Positions 6,136 through 11,591 of a DNA stretch of 11,591 nt are shown here, in pieces. Below the pieces are notes generated by a model, which saw only the letters and a list, made by a program, of their open reading frames with translations, ran no database searches and was not told the origin of the DNA. Origin of the DNA: Marivivens sp. (GTDB taxonomy: Bacteria; Pseudomonadota; Alphaproteobacteria; Rhodobacterales; Rhodobacteraceae); NCBI GenBank assembly GCA_024642185.1, contig JAHEBR010000004.1:20642-32232 (forward strand). Reading direction: 5' to 3'. Position 1 is the first letter of the stretch; each line of letters begins with the position of its first letter. The position numbers and the translations under genes are program-made.

Positions 6136-6936
6136 ATGAAAATCAAGGATAAAGTCTTCGTTGTCACGGGCGGCGGCAGCGGCATCGGGCGGGCGCTGGT
6201 GGTGGCGCTTCTGTCACGCGGTGCGCGGGTTGCCGCTGTCGATCTCAGGCCCGAGGGCTTGGCGTCCTTCACTGATGCGATGGCGGGCGAGCGGCTTTCG
6301 ACCCATGTGGCCGATGTGTCCGATCGCAAGCGGGTCCATGAGTTGCCTGAGGAAGTGATCGCAGAGCACGGCCAAGTCGACGCGATCATCAACTGCGCCG
6401 GAGTGATCCAGCCCTTCATAGATTTCGCGGACCTCAGCTACGATCTGATCGAGCGCATGATCAACGTGAACCTCTGGAGCCAGATTCACATGATCAAGGC
6501 CTTCTTCCCGCACCTCAAGGCGCGGCCCGAGGCCCATATCTGCAATATCTCGAGCATGGGTGGCTTTATCCCGTTTCCGGGGCAAACGATGTATGGGGCG
6601 TCGAAAGCGGCGGTAAAGCTCTTGTCCGAGGGGATCTATGCCGAAACGCTTGGCACCAACGTCCATGTGACGGTGGTGATGCCCGGCGGGGTCGATACCA
6701 ATATCTCGCAGAATTCCGGCGTGGCGATGCCGAAGAGTTCGGAAGAGGCGGCCCAGAGCATGAAACCGGTGCCCGCGTCCGAGGCAGCGCGGATCATCCT
6801 CGACGGGATCGAGGCCAACAAGCTCCATGTGTTGGTCGGCAAGGATGCGAAGATGTTGAACGCGATGATCCGGCTGATGCCCGTGAAGGCGATCCGCTAT
6901 ATCACCAAACAGATGGCGGGGCTGGTGAAGAGCTAG
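6136..6936 (+). CDS. short-chain dehydrogenase/reductase (classical SDR)
   Basis: A 266-residue NAD(P)-dependent oxidoreductase with a Rossmann fold. The cofactor motif TGGGSGIG is at residues 11-18. Asp36, at the end of the second strand (AAVDLR), suggests NAD(H) preference. NCAG (86-89), the catalytic Ser at 139/140 (ISSMGG) and YGASK (Tyr153, Lys157) complete the classical pattern, and MPGGVDTNIS follows as the PG motif. The C-terminal part is hydrophobic and basic, which might allow membrane association. The substrate cannot be deduced. The start is ATG 6136, with GGAGG 8 nt upstream; an earlier in-frame start at 6043 would add residues before the SDR core and has no support. The gene lies alone on the plus strand between trmD and rplS and ends in a CTAG shared with trmD. 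Confidence 0.93.
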   Translation: MKIKDKVFVVTGGGSGIGRALVVALLSRGARVAAVDLRPEGLASFTDAMAGERLSTHVADVSDRKRVHELPEEVIAEHGQVDAIINCAGVIQPFIDFADLSYDLIERMINVNLWSQIHMIKAFFPHLKARPEAHICNISSMGGFIPFPGQTMYGASKAAVKLLSEGIYAETLGTNVHVTVVMPGGVDTNISQNSGVAMPKSSEEAAQSMKPVPASEAARIILDGIEANKLHVLVGKDAKMLNAMIRLMPVKAIRYITKQMAGLVKS

Positions 6937-7739
6937 GGTTTGTTCTTCGACTGATGCGCCGCCCAAAGGTCGGGGCGGCGTTCCTTGGTGATCTTCTCCG
7001 CCTCGGCCCTGCGCCATTTCTCGATCTCGGCGTGATGCCCCGACATCAGGACAGGCGGGATCTCGCGGTCCTGCCACAGGGCGGGGCGGGTGTATTGCGG
7101 ATGCTCAAGAAGGCCTGCCGAGAAGCTTTCCTCCTCGGTCGAGGCGGCGTTGCCGAGAACGCCCGGCAAGAGCCGCACCGTGGCATCCAGAAGCGCCTGC
7201 GCGGCGATCTCGCCGCCGGTGAGGACGAAATCTCCGAGGCTCACTTCCTCGATCCCGAAATGATCCAGCACGCGCTGGTCGACCCCTTCGAAGCGGCCAC
7301 ACAGCAGCGTGACGCCATCGCAGGCCGCAAGCTGGCGCATCATCGCCTGATCCATCGGCTTGCCGCGCGGCGAGAGATAGATGAGCGGCATCACGCCCCG
7401 CGCGTCAGATCGGGCGGCAGTGATCGCCTTTTCCAGAACATCGGGCCGCAGCACCATCCCCGCGCCGCCACCGGCGGGCGTGTCATCGACGTTGCGGTGC
7501 CGCCCCTCGCCGTATTCGCGCAGGTCATAGGTCTTGAGCTGCCAGAGCCCCTCGTTCAGCGCCTTTCCCGTCAGGCTCTCGCCCAAGACGCCGGGGAAGG
7601 CGCCGGGGAACAGCGTGATCACCTGCGCCCGGAAGGCGCGGGCGAGGGTGGCAGGTTCTTCCATCAGGTCGCGCGGCTTGAGCGAGGCGCGGATCGATTT
7701 GCGTCCGTGGGATTTGCCGGTGAGGGGGGCGTCGGTCAT
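6933..7739 (-). CDS. trmD: tRNA (guanine37-N1)-methyltransferase TrmD
   Basis: A 268-residue SPOUT-class enzyme that methylates N1 of G37 in tRNAs with a G at position 36, using S-adenosylmethionine; this prevents +1 frameshifts. TrmD signatures are NVDDTPAGGGAGMVL, the knot segments LLCGRFEGVDQRV and SLGDFVLTGGEIAA, then PGVLGNAASTEEESF, HPQYTRP, PPVLMSGHHAEIEKWR and RRPDLW. The enzyme core begins near residue 39 (QVITLFPG), so about 37 basic, Ser/Arg-rich residues precede it. I kept the ATG at 7739 because GAGGGG lies 6 nt upstream, overlapping the rimM stop, while the internal Met26 has no ribosome-binding site. There are 8 nt between rimM and trmD. It is the last gene of the ffh-side operon; its TAG overlaps the convergent dehydrogenase stop. 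Confidence 0.97.
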   Translation of the reverse strand: MTDAPLTGKSHGRKSIRASLKPRDLMEEPATLARAFRAQVITLFPGAFPGVLGESLTGKALNEGLWQLKTYDLREYGEGRHRNVDDTPAGGGAGMVLRPDVLEKAITAARSDARGVMPLIYLSPRGKPMDQAMMRQLAACDGVTLLCGRFEGVDQRVLDHFGIEEVSLGDFVLTGGEIAAQALLDATVRLLPGVLGNAASTEEESFSAGLLEHPQYTRPALWQDREIPPVLMSGHHAEIEKWRRAEAEKITKERRPDLWAAHQSKNKP

Positions 7740-7747
7740 GGCGCCCC

Positions 7748-8260
7748 TCAGCTGTCGAAAAGGCCGGCGGGAGGATCGGCGACGATCCGGCCTGCGGCAA
7801 GGTCGACCGTGGGCACAGCGGCCTTGGTAAAGGGCAAAAGAACAGTCGATTTTGCACCGGGGCTGTGGATCTCGAGAAGATCCGACGCGCCATGATTGAG
7901 CACGGCTTTCACCTTGCCCAAAAGCTGCCCACCCGCGTCATAAACCGGCAGGCCGATGAGGTCGGCGTGATAGAATTCATCGTCCGGCAATGAGGGGAGC
8001 TGGTCGCGCTCGGCATAAAGCTCGGTCCCCTTCAGGGCATCGGCCTCTTCCTTGGTGGCAATCCCGTCGATCCGTGCGGTCAGGGCGCCCGAAGCCTGTC
8101 CGGTCAGGACAATGGTTGCAAAGCGGCGCCCGTCTTTGGAGAAGAGCGGCGTATAGTCGGCGATTGCGGCGGGGTCGGCACAGAATGACTTGAGGCGCAC
8201 CTCGCCCTTCACTCCGAAAGCTCCGGCAATGGCCCCAACGATCACACGCGTGTCAGACAT
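7748..8260 (-). CDS. rimM: 16S rRNA processing protein RimM
   Basis: A 170-residue ribosome maturation factor that binds S19 and helps mature the 30S head. The N-terminal RimM barrel begins VIVGAIAGAFGVKGEVRLKSF, with the GxxGxxGxV/L pattern. The C-terminal PRC-barrel starts around residue 95 with DEFYHADLIGLPVYD, followed by LGKVKAVLNHGASDLLEI and LLPFTKAAVPTVDLAAGRI. Length is typical. The ATG at 8260 has AAGGA 7 nt upstream. It is followed after 8 nt by trmD, whose ribosome-binding site uses bases of the rimM TGA. It is preceded by a small membrane protein gene that separates it from rpsP. Confidence 0.96.
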   Translation of the reverse strand: MSDTRVIVGAIAGAFGVKGEVRLKSFCADPAAIADYTPLFSKDGRRFATIVLTGQASGALTARIDGIATKEEADALKGTELYAERDQLPSLPDDEFYHADLIGLPVYDAGGQLLGKVKAVLNHGASDLLEIHSPGAKSTVLLPFTKAAVPTVDLAAGRIVADPPAGLFDS

Positions 8261-8290
8261 GGCACATCCTTGTTTGCCGCTTCGGCACTA

Positions 8291-8437
8291 TCAATCCGCA
8301 ACAGCACCTTGGCAAACCCCTTCCCACCAGATGCCCGCCGCCGCGTGGCAGCGGTCGGTGTCGATCTGAAGTTGCAGCGCCATGCCAAAGCCAAAGGCCG
8401 CAATCGGAATGAGGAGTTTGCGAAGAAGCCAGAACAT
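8291..8437 (-). CDS. 48-residue membrane-anchored or secreted small protein
   Basis: A small protein beginning MFWLLRKLLIPIAAFGFGMA: a short charged start, then one hydrophobic segment (about residues 2-22) that is either a membrane anchor or a signal peptide. It is followed by a short acidic-to-neutral domain with two cysteines in DRCHAAAGIWWEGVCQG, which could form a disulfide in the periplasm. I do not know its function. ATG 8437 is chosen because GGAG stands 8 nt upstream; the same frame is open further into rpsP but reads as nonsense there. It lies between rpsP and rimM (30 nt before rimM), so it is expressed with the ribosomal operon. Confidence rests on the start site, the hydrophobic profile and the operon position. 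Confidence 0.68.
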   Translation of the reverse strand: MFWLLRKLLIPIAAFGFGMALQLQIDTDRCHAAAGIWWEGVCQGAVAD

Positions 8438-8461
8438 CTGCGGCTCCGTAGGAGGGGGATA

Positions 8462-8484
8462 GGCCCGCACCAGTGGCGCGGGCC
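8462..8484. repeat. GC-rich hairpin after rpsP
   Basis: A 7-bp inverted repeat, GGCCCGC (8462-8468) and GCGGGCC (8478-8484), with a 9-nt loop, lying just after the rpsP stop. No T tract follows on the minus strand, so it looks more like a transcript-stabilising or attenuating hairpin than a full terminator. Confidence 0.4.
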
Positions 8485-8495
8485 CAGGGCCGGAC

Positions 8496-8858
8496 TTACT
8501 CCGAAGCCTCTTCAGCCGGAGCAGCGGCTTTTTCGGCTTTCTTGGCAGCGCGCTCAGTGGCGGCTTTGCCCGGAACGGCTTTCTTGGGGTTGCTGCGCTC
8601 TTTCTTGGCAACAACGCCGGCGGCCTCAAGGAAGCGGGCCACGCGGTCGGTCGGCTGGGCGCCGAGCGACAGCCAATGCTTGACGCGCTCGACGTCCATT
8701 TTCACGCGGTCTTCGCTGTCCTTGGCGAGAAGCGGGTTGTAGGTGCCCAGCTTCTCGATGAAGCGGCCATCACGCGGCATGCGGCTGTCGGACGCAACGA
8801 TCGCGTAGTGGGGGCGCTTTTTCGAGCCGCCGCGGGCGAGACGGATTTTCATAGCCAT
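8496..8858 (-). CDS. rpsP: 30S ribosomal protein S16
   Basis: A 120-residue small-subunit protein needed for 30S assembly. The S16 core is clear: MKIRLARGGSKKRPHYAIV, DSRMPRDGRFIEKLGTYNPL, then VKMDVERVKHWLSLGAQPTD and VARFLEAAGV. A Lys/Ala/Glu-rich tail of about 35-40 residues follows the roughly 80-residue core, a common alphaproteobacterial extension. Two ATGs are close together; the first (8858, MAMKIRL) has AAAGGAG 8 nt upstream, whereas the second would be 14 nt away. The chorismate mutase gene ends 43 nt upstream and a 48-residue membrane protein gene follows. A long frame open upstream of the start is not S16. Confidence 0.97.
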   Translation of the reverse strand: MAMKIRLARGGSKKRPHYAIVASDSRMPRDGRFIEKLGTYNPLLAKDSEDRVKMDVERVKHWLSLGAQPTDRVARFLEAAGVVAKKERSNPKKAVPGKAATERAAKKAEKAAAPAEEASE

Positions 8859-8886
8859 GTCGATTTCTCCTTTGAATGGCGTGATA

Positions 8887-8902
8887 ACGGGCACAGGCCC
8901 GT
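8887..8902. repeat. small hairpin at the end of the chorismate mutase gene
   Basis: ACGGGC (8887-8892), loop ACAG, GCCCGT (8897-8902) form a 6-bp hairpin touching the last base of the chorismate mutase stop codon. There is no T tract on the minus strand, so it is at most a partial attenuator before rpsP. Confidence 0.35.
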
Positions 8903-9198
8903 CAGGATTGATGTTGTTCGTGGTGTTTGATGACTTCCTGGATGATGAAGGCCAGGAATTTCTTGGCGAAGTCCGGGTCGAGATCGGCCTGTTTCGCAAG
9001 ATCGGTGAGCCGTGCGATCTGGGCCTCTTCGCGGACCGGATCGGACGGGGGCAGGGCGTGTTCGGCCTTGAGGCGGCCGACCGACTGGGTGTGCTTGAAG
9101 CGCTCGGCCAGCGTGAAAACGAGGATCGCATCGAGCCGGTCGATCGACTCGCGGTGCGATTTCAGAAGCTCGGCGGCGCGGGTGGAGGTGTTGGTCAT
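8902..9198 (-). CDS. chorismate mutase, AroQ class
   Basis: A 98-residue all-helical monofunctional chorismate mutase that rearranges chorismate to prephenate, the branch point to Phe and Tyr. The expected pattern is present: R16 in HRESIDRLD, ERF (32-34), K44 in VGRLKAE and D53-R56-E57 in PPSDPVREEAQ, matching the Asp-Arg-Glu active-site cluster of E. coli AroQ. By my alignment the late position equal to E. coli Gln88 is His here (EVIKHHE); I infer a family variant rather than loss of activity. There is no signal peptide, so the protein is cytoplasmic. The ATG at 9198 has GAGG 7 nt upstream, formed with the TGA of the preceding acetyltransferase gene (8 nt gap). It sits within the ffh-rpsP operon. 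Confidence 0.92.
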   Translation of the reverse strand: MTNTSTRAAELLKSHRESIDRLDAILVFTLAERFKHTQSVGRLKAEHALPPSDPVREEAQIARLTDLAKQADLDPDFAKKFLAFIIQEVIKHHEQHQS

Positions 9199-9206
9199 GG
9201 CGGGCC

Positions 9207-9779
9207 TCAGACCTCAAACTCGGGGCGGGGATAGCGATAGGCAAGGCTGCCATCAATATCCGACGCGGCATCGCGCAGGGCGCCGAGGCGCTCGACAAGC
9301 CGGATCGCGCGGGCATTCGCCGGGTCGATCCAGCTGATGAGCGTATCGCGGTTCAGCGCGAAGAAGGCGTTGTTGCGCGCGGCTTCGCCCGCTTCGAAAG
9401 CATAGCCCTTGCCCTCGTTCTCGGCGGGGAAAAGGAAGCCAAGCTCCATCTCGGGATCGCCGGTTTCGTGGTTCAGCACCACGAAACCCACCCGCTCGCC
9501 AGTGGCCTGCAGCTCGACCGTCCAAAGACCAGCGCCGCGCAGAACCCAGCCCGCAACCATCTGGATGAAATCGAGCCACGCCGCCTCGGGCGTAAGCGGC
9601 CCGCCGATCCAGCGGCCCCGCTCGCCGGTGACGATTGATTCAAAGAGCGGATAGTCGTCGAGATAGGGCGCCCGCAGGATGACGCGGCCCCGCGCGATGC
9701 GCGGAAGCGAGGCGCAAATCCGGTCAACCGCCACAGCGGCCTGACCCTTCATCGGTTTCTGCCAGGGTTTCACTTTCAT
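9207..9779 (-). CDS. GNAT family N-acetyltransferase (RimJ/RimL-like), third of three
   Basis: A 190-residue acetyl-CoA-dependent N-acetyltransferase of the RimJ/RimL-like branch (Acetyltransf_3). The conserved acetyl-CoA segment is ENEGKGYAFEAGEAARN, preceded by the beta-bulge strand DPEMELGFLF and followed by IDPANARAIRLVERLGA, the late CoA-binding helix. WIGGP, VAGW and GAGLWTVE match the two upstream paralogues. About 30 extra N-terminal residues distinguish it from them. The acceptor may be a protein N-terminus or a small amine and cannot be told. ATG 9779 is preceded by GGAGG at 7 nt and overlaps the stop of the gene before it as ATGA, which implies coupled translation. A chorismate mutase gene follows after 8 nt. 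Confidence 0.9.
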   Translation of the reverse strand: MKVKPWQKPMKGQAAVAVDRICASLPRIARGRVILRAPYLDDYPLFESIVTGERGRWIGGPLTPEAAWLDFIQMVAGWVLRGAGLWTVELQATGERVGFVVLNHETGDPEMELGFLFPAENEGKGYAFEAGEAARNNAFFALNRDTLISWIDPANARAIRLVERLGALRDAASDIDGSLAYRYPRPEFEV

Positions 9780-10306
9780 GCGCGGGCCTCCGGTCCGGGG
9801 TGACGCCAAAGTTCGTCGGTTCCCATGTTGGGGTTGTCATAGGTGCGCTCGTAGACCGCGCCCATCTTGCGGGCGAGCGCCTTGGAGCGGTCGTTCGAGG
9901 GTAGGATGTTGGAGCTCATCGTCGTCATGCCAAGCACGTCATAGGCATAGTCGCGCACAGCCTTGGCGGCCTCAAAGGCAAAACCCTTGCCCTCGCCGTT
10001 CTCGAACATGACCCAGCCAAGCTCCGGCTCGGGCCAGCCCTCTGGATTCCAGATCCCGACAATCCCGACGATCTCGCCGCCCTTGGTCTCGACCGTCCAG
10101 AAGCCATAGCCATGCAGACACCAATGGCCGACCGACAGGGCAAACCAGCGCCACGCATCGTCGCGCTTCAAGGGGCCGCCGAAACCGGCCGAGCGGACGG
10201 GATCGGCGTAGAAGGCGATCACTGGCTCGATATCCTGCGGGGCTGGCCCACGCAGGTTCAGGCGCTCGGTCTGAAGAACAGGAACCTTGGGAAGCATCGT
10301 CGCCAT
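9776..10306 (-). CDS. GNAT family N-acetyltransferase (RimJ/RimL-like), second of three
   Basis: A 176-residue GNAT enzyme that transfers acetyl from acetyl-CoA to an unknown amine. It opens with the RimJ/RimL strand VLQTERLNLRGP. It shares FGGP, SVGHWCLHGYGFWTVE, EPELGWVMF, the CoA loop NGEGKGFAFEAAKAVRDYA and the late SNDRSKALARKMGA helix with its neighbours, so the three arose by duplication. The start ATG 10306 has GGGGGAGG about 7 nt upstream; its A is also the last base of the preceding gene's TGA (TGATG). At the other end its TGA overlaps the next ATG as ATGA. Both junctions suggest translational coupling. Confidence 0.9.
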   Translation of the reverse strand: MATMLPKVPVLQTERLNLRGPAPQDIEPVIAFYADPVRSAGFGGPLKRDDAWRWFALSVGHWCLHGYGFWTVETKGGEIVGIVGIWNPEGWPEPELGWVMFENGEGKGFAFEAAKAVRDYAYDVLGMTTMSSNILPSNDRSKALARKMGAVYERTYDNPNMGTDELWRHPGPEARA

Positions 10307-10821
10307 CACGCAGCCTCCCCCAAAGGATGGCGGAAACGGATCACTTCGGCCCCGCTCGGATAGGTGTGTCGCCCCTCTTCGGTGCAGCCAAGGCGCTGGG
10401 CCAGACGAACCGAAGCGCCATTCTCCGGCGCGACAAGCGACATCAAGGGTGCCATGCCCTGCGCCGCCGCCCAGTTGCGAACCGCACAAGCGCCTTCGGC
10501 GGCAAAACCCTTGCCCTCATAGCCGTCGAACACCACCCAGCTCAGTTCCGGTTCATCAAGCGTGATCGGATGCCAGATCGAAATCCGGCCCGCCGGTTTG
10601 CCCGTCGCGGTTTCGGTCGCAAAAAACGCGCCATAGCCCCGCGCCTGCCAATGGCCGAGGTGGATCATGCAGCTATCCCAGGCATCCCGCCGATCTGTCG
10701 TAGGCCCACCAAGGAACACCGACCGCTCAGTCTCGCAAAAGGCTGCAAAGGCCTCGAAATGCCCCATCGAAAATGGCCCCAGCGTCAACCGCGCCGTCTG
10801 CAAAACCGGTATCGCCCGCAT
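10306..10821 (-). CDS. GNAT family N-acetyltransferase (RimJ/RimL-like), first of three
   Basis: A 171-residue GNAT enzyme, paralogous to the next two genes. It opens VLQTARLTLGPFS, then has FLGGP, HLGHWQARGYGAFFATE, EPELSWVVFDGYEGKGFAAE (the CoA loop) and NGASVRLAQRLGC. The acceptor is unknown. I place the start at ATG 10821, which gives the same N-terminus as the second paralogue; the GGAG lies unusually close (2 nt). A GTG at 10914 overlapping the ffh stop as GTGA would add 31 residues, but these are encoded by the GC-rich palindromic element and look like repeat translation rather than protein. The element probably separates this gene from ffh or weakens read-through. The start is the least certain point. 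Confidence 0.87.
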   Translation of the reverse strand: MRAIPVLQTARLTLGPFSMGHFEAFAAFCETERSVFLGGPTTDRRDAWDSCMIHLGHWQARGYGAFFATETATGKPAGRISIWHPITLDEPELSWVVFDGYEGKGFAAEGACAVRNWAAAQGMAPLMSLVAPENGASVRLAQRLGCTEEGRHTYPSGAEVIRFRHPLGEAA

Positions 10822-10834
10822 CTCTCCGAGGCCC

Positions 10835-10885
10835 GAAAATATCCCGGGGGGAGTCCCGCCTGCGGGACGGGGGGCAGCGCCCCCC
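10835..10885 (-). repeat. GC-rich double palindrome between ffh and the acetyltransferase genes
   Basis: Two adjacent hairpins. GGGGGGC (10869-10875) pairs with GCCCCCC (10879-10885); GTCCCGC (10853-10859) pairs with GCGGGAC (10862-10868). Read on the minus strand they are followed by CCCCCCGGGATATTTT. The arrangement resembles short intergenic palindromes with a GGGATATTT end that I associate with Rhodobacterales genomes, though I cannot verify this here. It lies 25 nt after the ffh stop and could act as a terminator or attenuator. Confidence 0.65.
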
Positions 10886-10910
10886 TCTTGCTTATGTGCC
10901 TGCGCTACAC

Positions 10911-11591
10911 TCACTTCTTCTTGCCAAAGCCCGAAAGGTTGCCCGGAAGCTGCATCCCGCCGCCAAGGCCCGGCAGCTTGCCCGGAAGTTTTGCCCCCAT
11001 CGCCTTGGCCGCTTCTTCAAGGGCCGCGGGGTCATTGAGGTCCGGCATACCGCCGCCCTTGCCCATCATGCCCTTCATCATCTGCTTGAGCATGCCGCCT
11101 TTGCCCATCTTGCCCATCTTCTTCATCATGTCGGCCATCTGCTTTTGCTGTTTGAGCAATCGGTTCAGCTCCGGCACTTCAAGCCCCGCACCGGCGGCAA
11201 CGCGCTTCTTGCGGCTTGCCTGCATCAGATCGGGATTGGCGCGTTCTTTCTTGGTCATCGAGTTGATGAGGGCGATCTGACGCTTAAGCATCGTGTCGTC
11301 CATGCCCGCAGCGCTCATCTGCTTGGAGGCTTTGCCCATCCCCGGCAGCATCCCCATCATGCTTTCCATGCCGCCCATCTTGAGCATCTGCTCAAGCTGC
11401 ATCTTCAGATCGTTCATGTTGAAACGGCCCTTCTGGAACCGCTTCATCATTCTTTCGGCCTGTTCGGCCTCGATGGTCTGTTGCGCGCGTTCGACGAGGG
11501 CGACGATATCGCCCATGCCAAGGATACGGCCCGCGATCCGGCCCGGCTCGAAGGTCTCGATGGCGTCCATCTTCTCGCCGAGGCCGACGAA
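10911..11591 (-). CDS. ffh: signal recognition particle protein Ffh/SRP54 (N-terminal part outside window)
   Basis: The last 226 residues of the SRP GTPase that binds 4.5S RNA and signal sequences and delivers ribosomes to FtsY at the membrane. The visible part starts with FVGLGEKMDAIETFEPGR, the end of the GTPase domain, then GRILGMGDIVALVE. The methionine-rich M domain follows, with many Met residues in the signal-binding region (around LEQMLKMGGMESMMGMLP) and the RNA-binding helix-turn-helix SRKKRVAAGAGLEVPELNRL. The C-terminus is a Gly/Met/Lys-rich extension ending SGFGKKK. The NG domain with its G motifs lies beyond the right edge. The stop is TGA at 10911. It is the most upstream visible gene of the minus-strand cluster; a palindromic element follows. 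Confidence 0.96.
   Translation of the reverse strand, partial: FVGLGEKMDAIETFEPGRIAGRILGMGDIVALVERAQQTIEAEQAERMMKRFQKGRFNMNDLKMQLEQMLKMGGMESMMGMLPGMGKASKQMSAAGMDDTMLKRQIALINSMTKKERANPDLMQASRKKRVAAGAGLEVPELNRLLKQQKQMADMMKKMGKMGKGGMLKQMMKGMMGKGGGMPDLNDPAALEEAAKAMGAKLPGKLPGLGGGMQLPGNLSGFGKKK

Noticed and set aside
6214..7077. Minus-strand frame of 287 codons antisense to the dehydrogenase
   Set aside because: It lies opposite a classical SDR with every catalytic motif intact.
6954..7895. Plus-strand frame of 313 codons antisense to trmD and part of rimM
   Set aside because: It runs across two well-supported genes on the other strand and has no family motif.
10822..10914. N-terminal extension of the first acetyltransferase from GTG 10914
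   Set aside because: Those codons are the palindromic element, and the paralogue begins at the equivalent of ATG 10821.
10327..11280. Plus-strand frame of 317 codons antisense to an acetyltransferase and ffh
   Set aside because: It covers clear GNAT and SRP54 M-domain coding sequence; its C-terminal hydrophobic look comes from reading the Met-rich ffh codons in reverse.
1..11591. Defence system, prophage, transposon or CRISPR
   Set aside because: No array of direct repeats, integrase, transposase, toxin-antitoxin or nuclease motif was seen on either strand; the genes are mainly housekeeping.

Overview
The window reads as a chromosomal segment of a high-GC alphaproteobacterium, most likely Rhodobacteraceae (Rhodobacter, Paracoccus or Roseobacter type). 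Three things point there. The order ffh, acetyltransferases, chorismate mutase, rpsP, rimM, trmD, rplS, rpmE is one I associate with that group. The MipZ-type ParA ATPase is an alphaproteobacterial division-site regulator. A GC-rich double palindrome ending in GGGATATTTT follows ffh. This is mostly core genome: I see no CRISPR array, tRNA, rRNA, transposase, phage gene or defence system.

Layout from left to right. Bases 1-1284 (+) are the 3' part of a PAS-containing class III adenylate cyclase, cut by the left edge. Bases 1281-3102 (-) hold mipZ followed by a polytopic membrane protein of unknown function. Bases 3103-3459 separate mipZ from a divergent RhlE-like DEAD-box helicase (3460-4764, +) and may contain a small unrecognised gene. 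Bases 4761-5096 (-) encode a small cupin. Bases 5197-5816 (-) carry rpmE and rplS, with a strong terminator after rpmE and a long leader before rplS. Bases 6136-6936 (+) encode a short-chain dehydrogenase. From 6933 to the right edge everything is on the minus strand. In transcription order this is ffh (cut by the right edge), three related GNAT acetyltransferases, an AroQ chorismate mutase, rpsP, a 48-residue membrane protein, rimM and trmD.

The minus-strand run from ffh to trmD looks like one long, tightly spaced operon for protein targeting, ribosome parts and tRNA/ribosome maturation. Several genes overlap by 1 to 4 bases, or have a Shine-Dalgarno sequence built over the preceding stop codon. 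rplS and rpmE usually follow trmD directly. Here a reverse-oriented dehydrogenase gene sits between them, and rplS has a good sigma70-type promoter and a leader of about 200 nt.

The most unusual structural point is that all three convergent gene pairs (cyclase/membrane protein, helicase/cupin, dehydrogenase/trmD) overlap by exactly the same 4 bases. The palindrome CTAG supplies a TAG stop to both strands, leaving no room for a terminator between the genes. Other items worth attention are the rplS leader structures, the palindromic element after ffh, the tandem acetyltransferase triplet, the unknown membrane protein downstream of mipZ and the possible small gene before the helicase.
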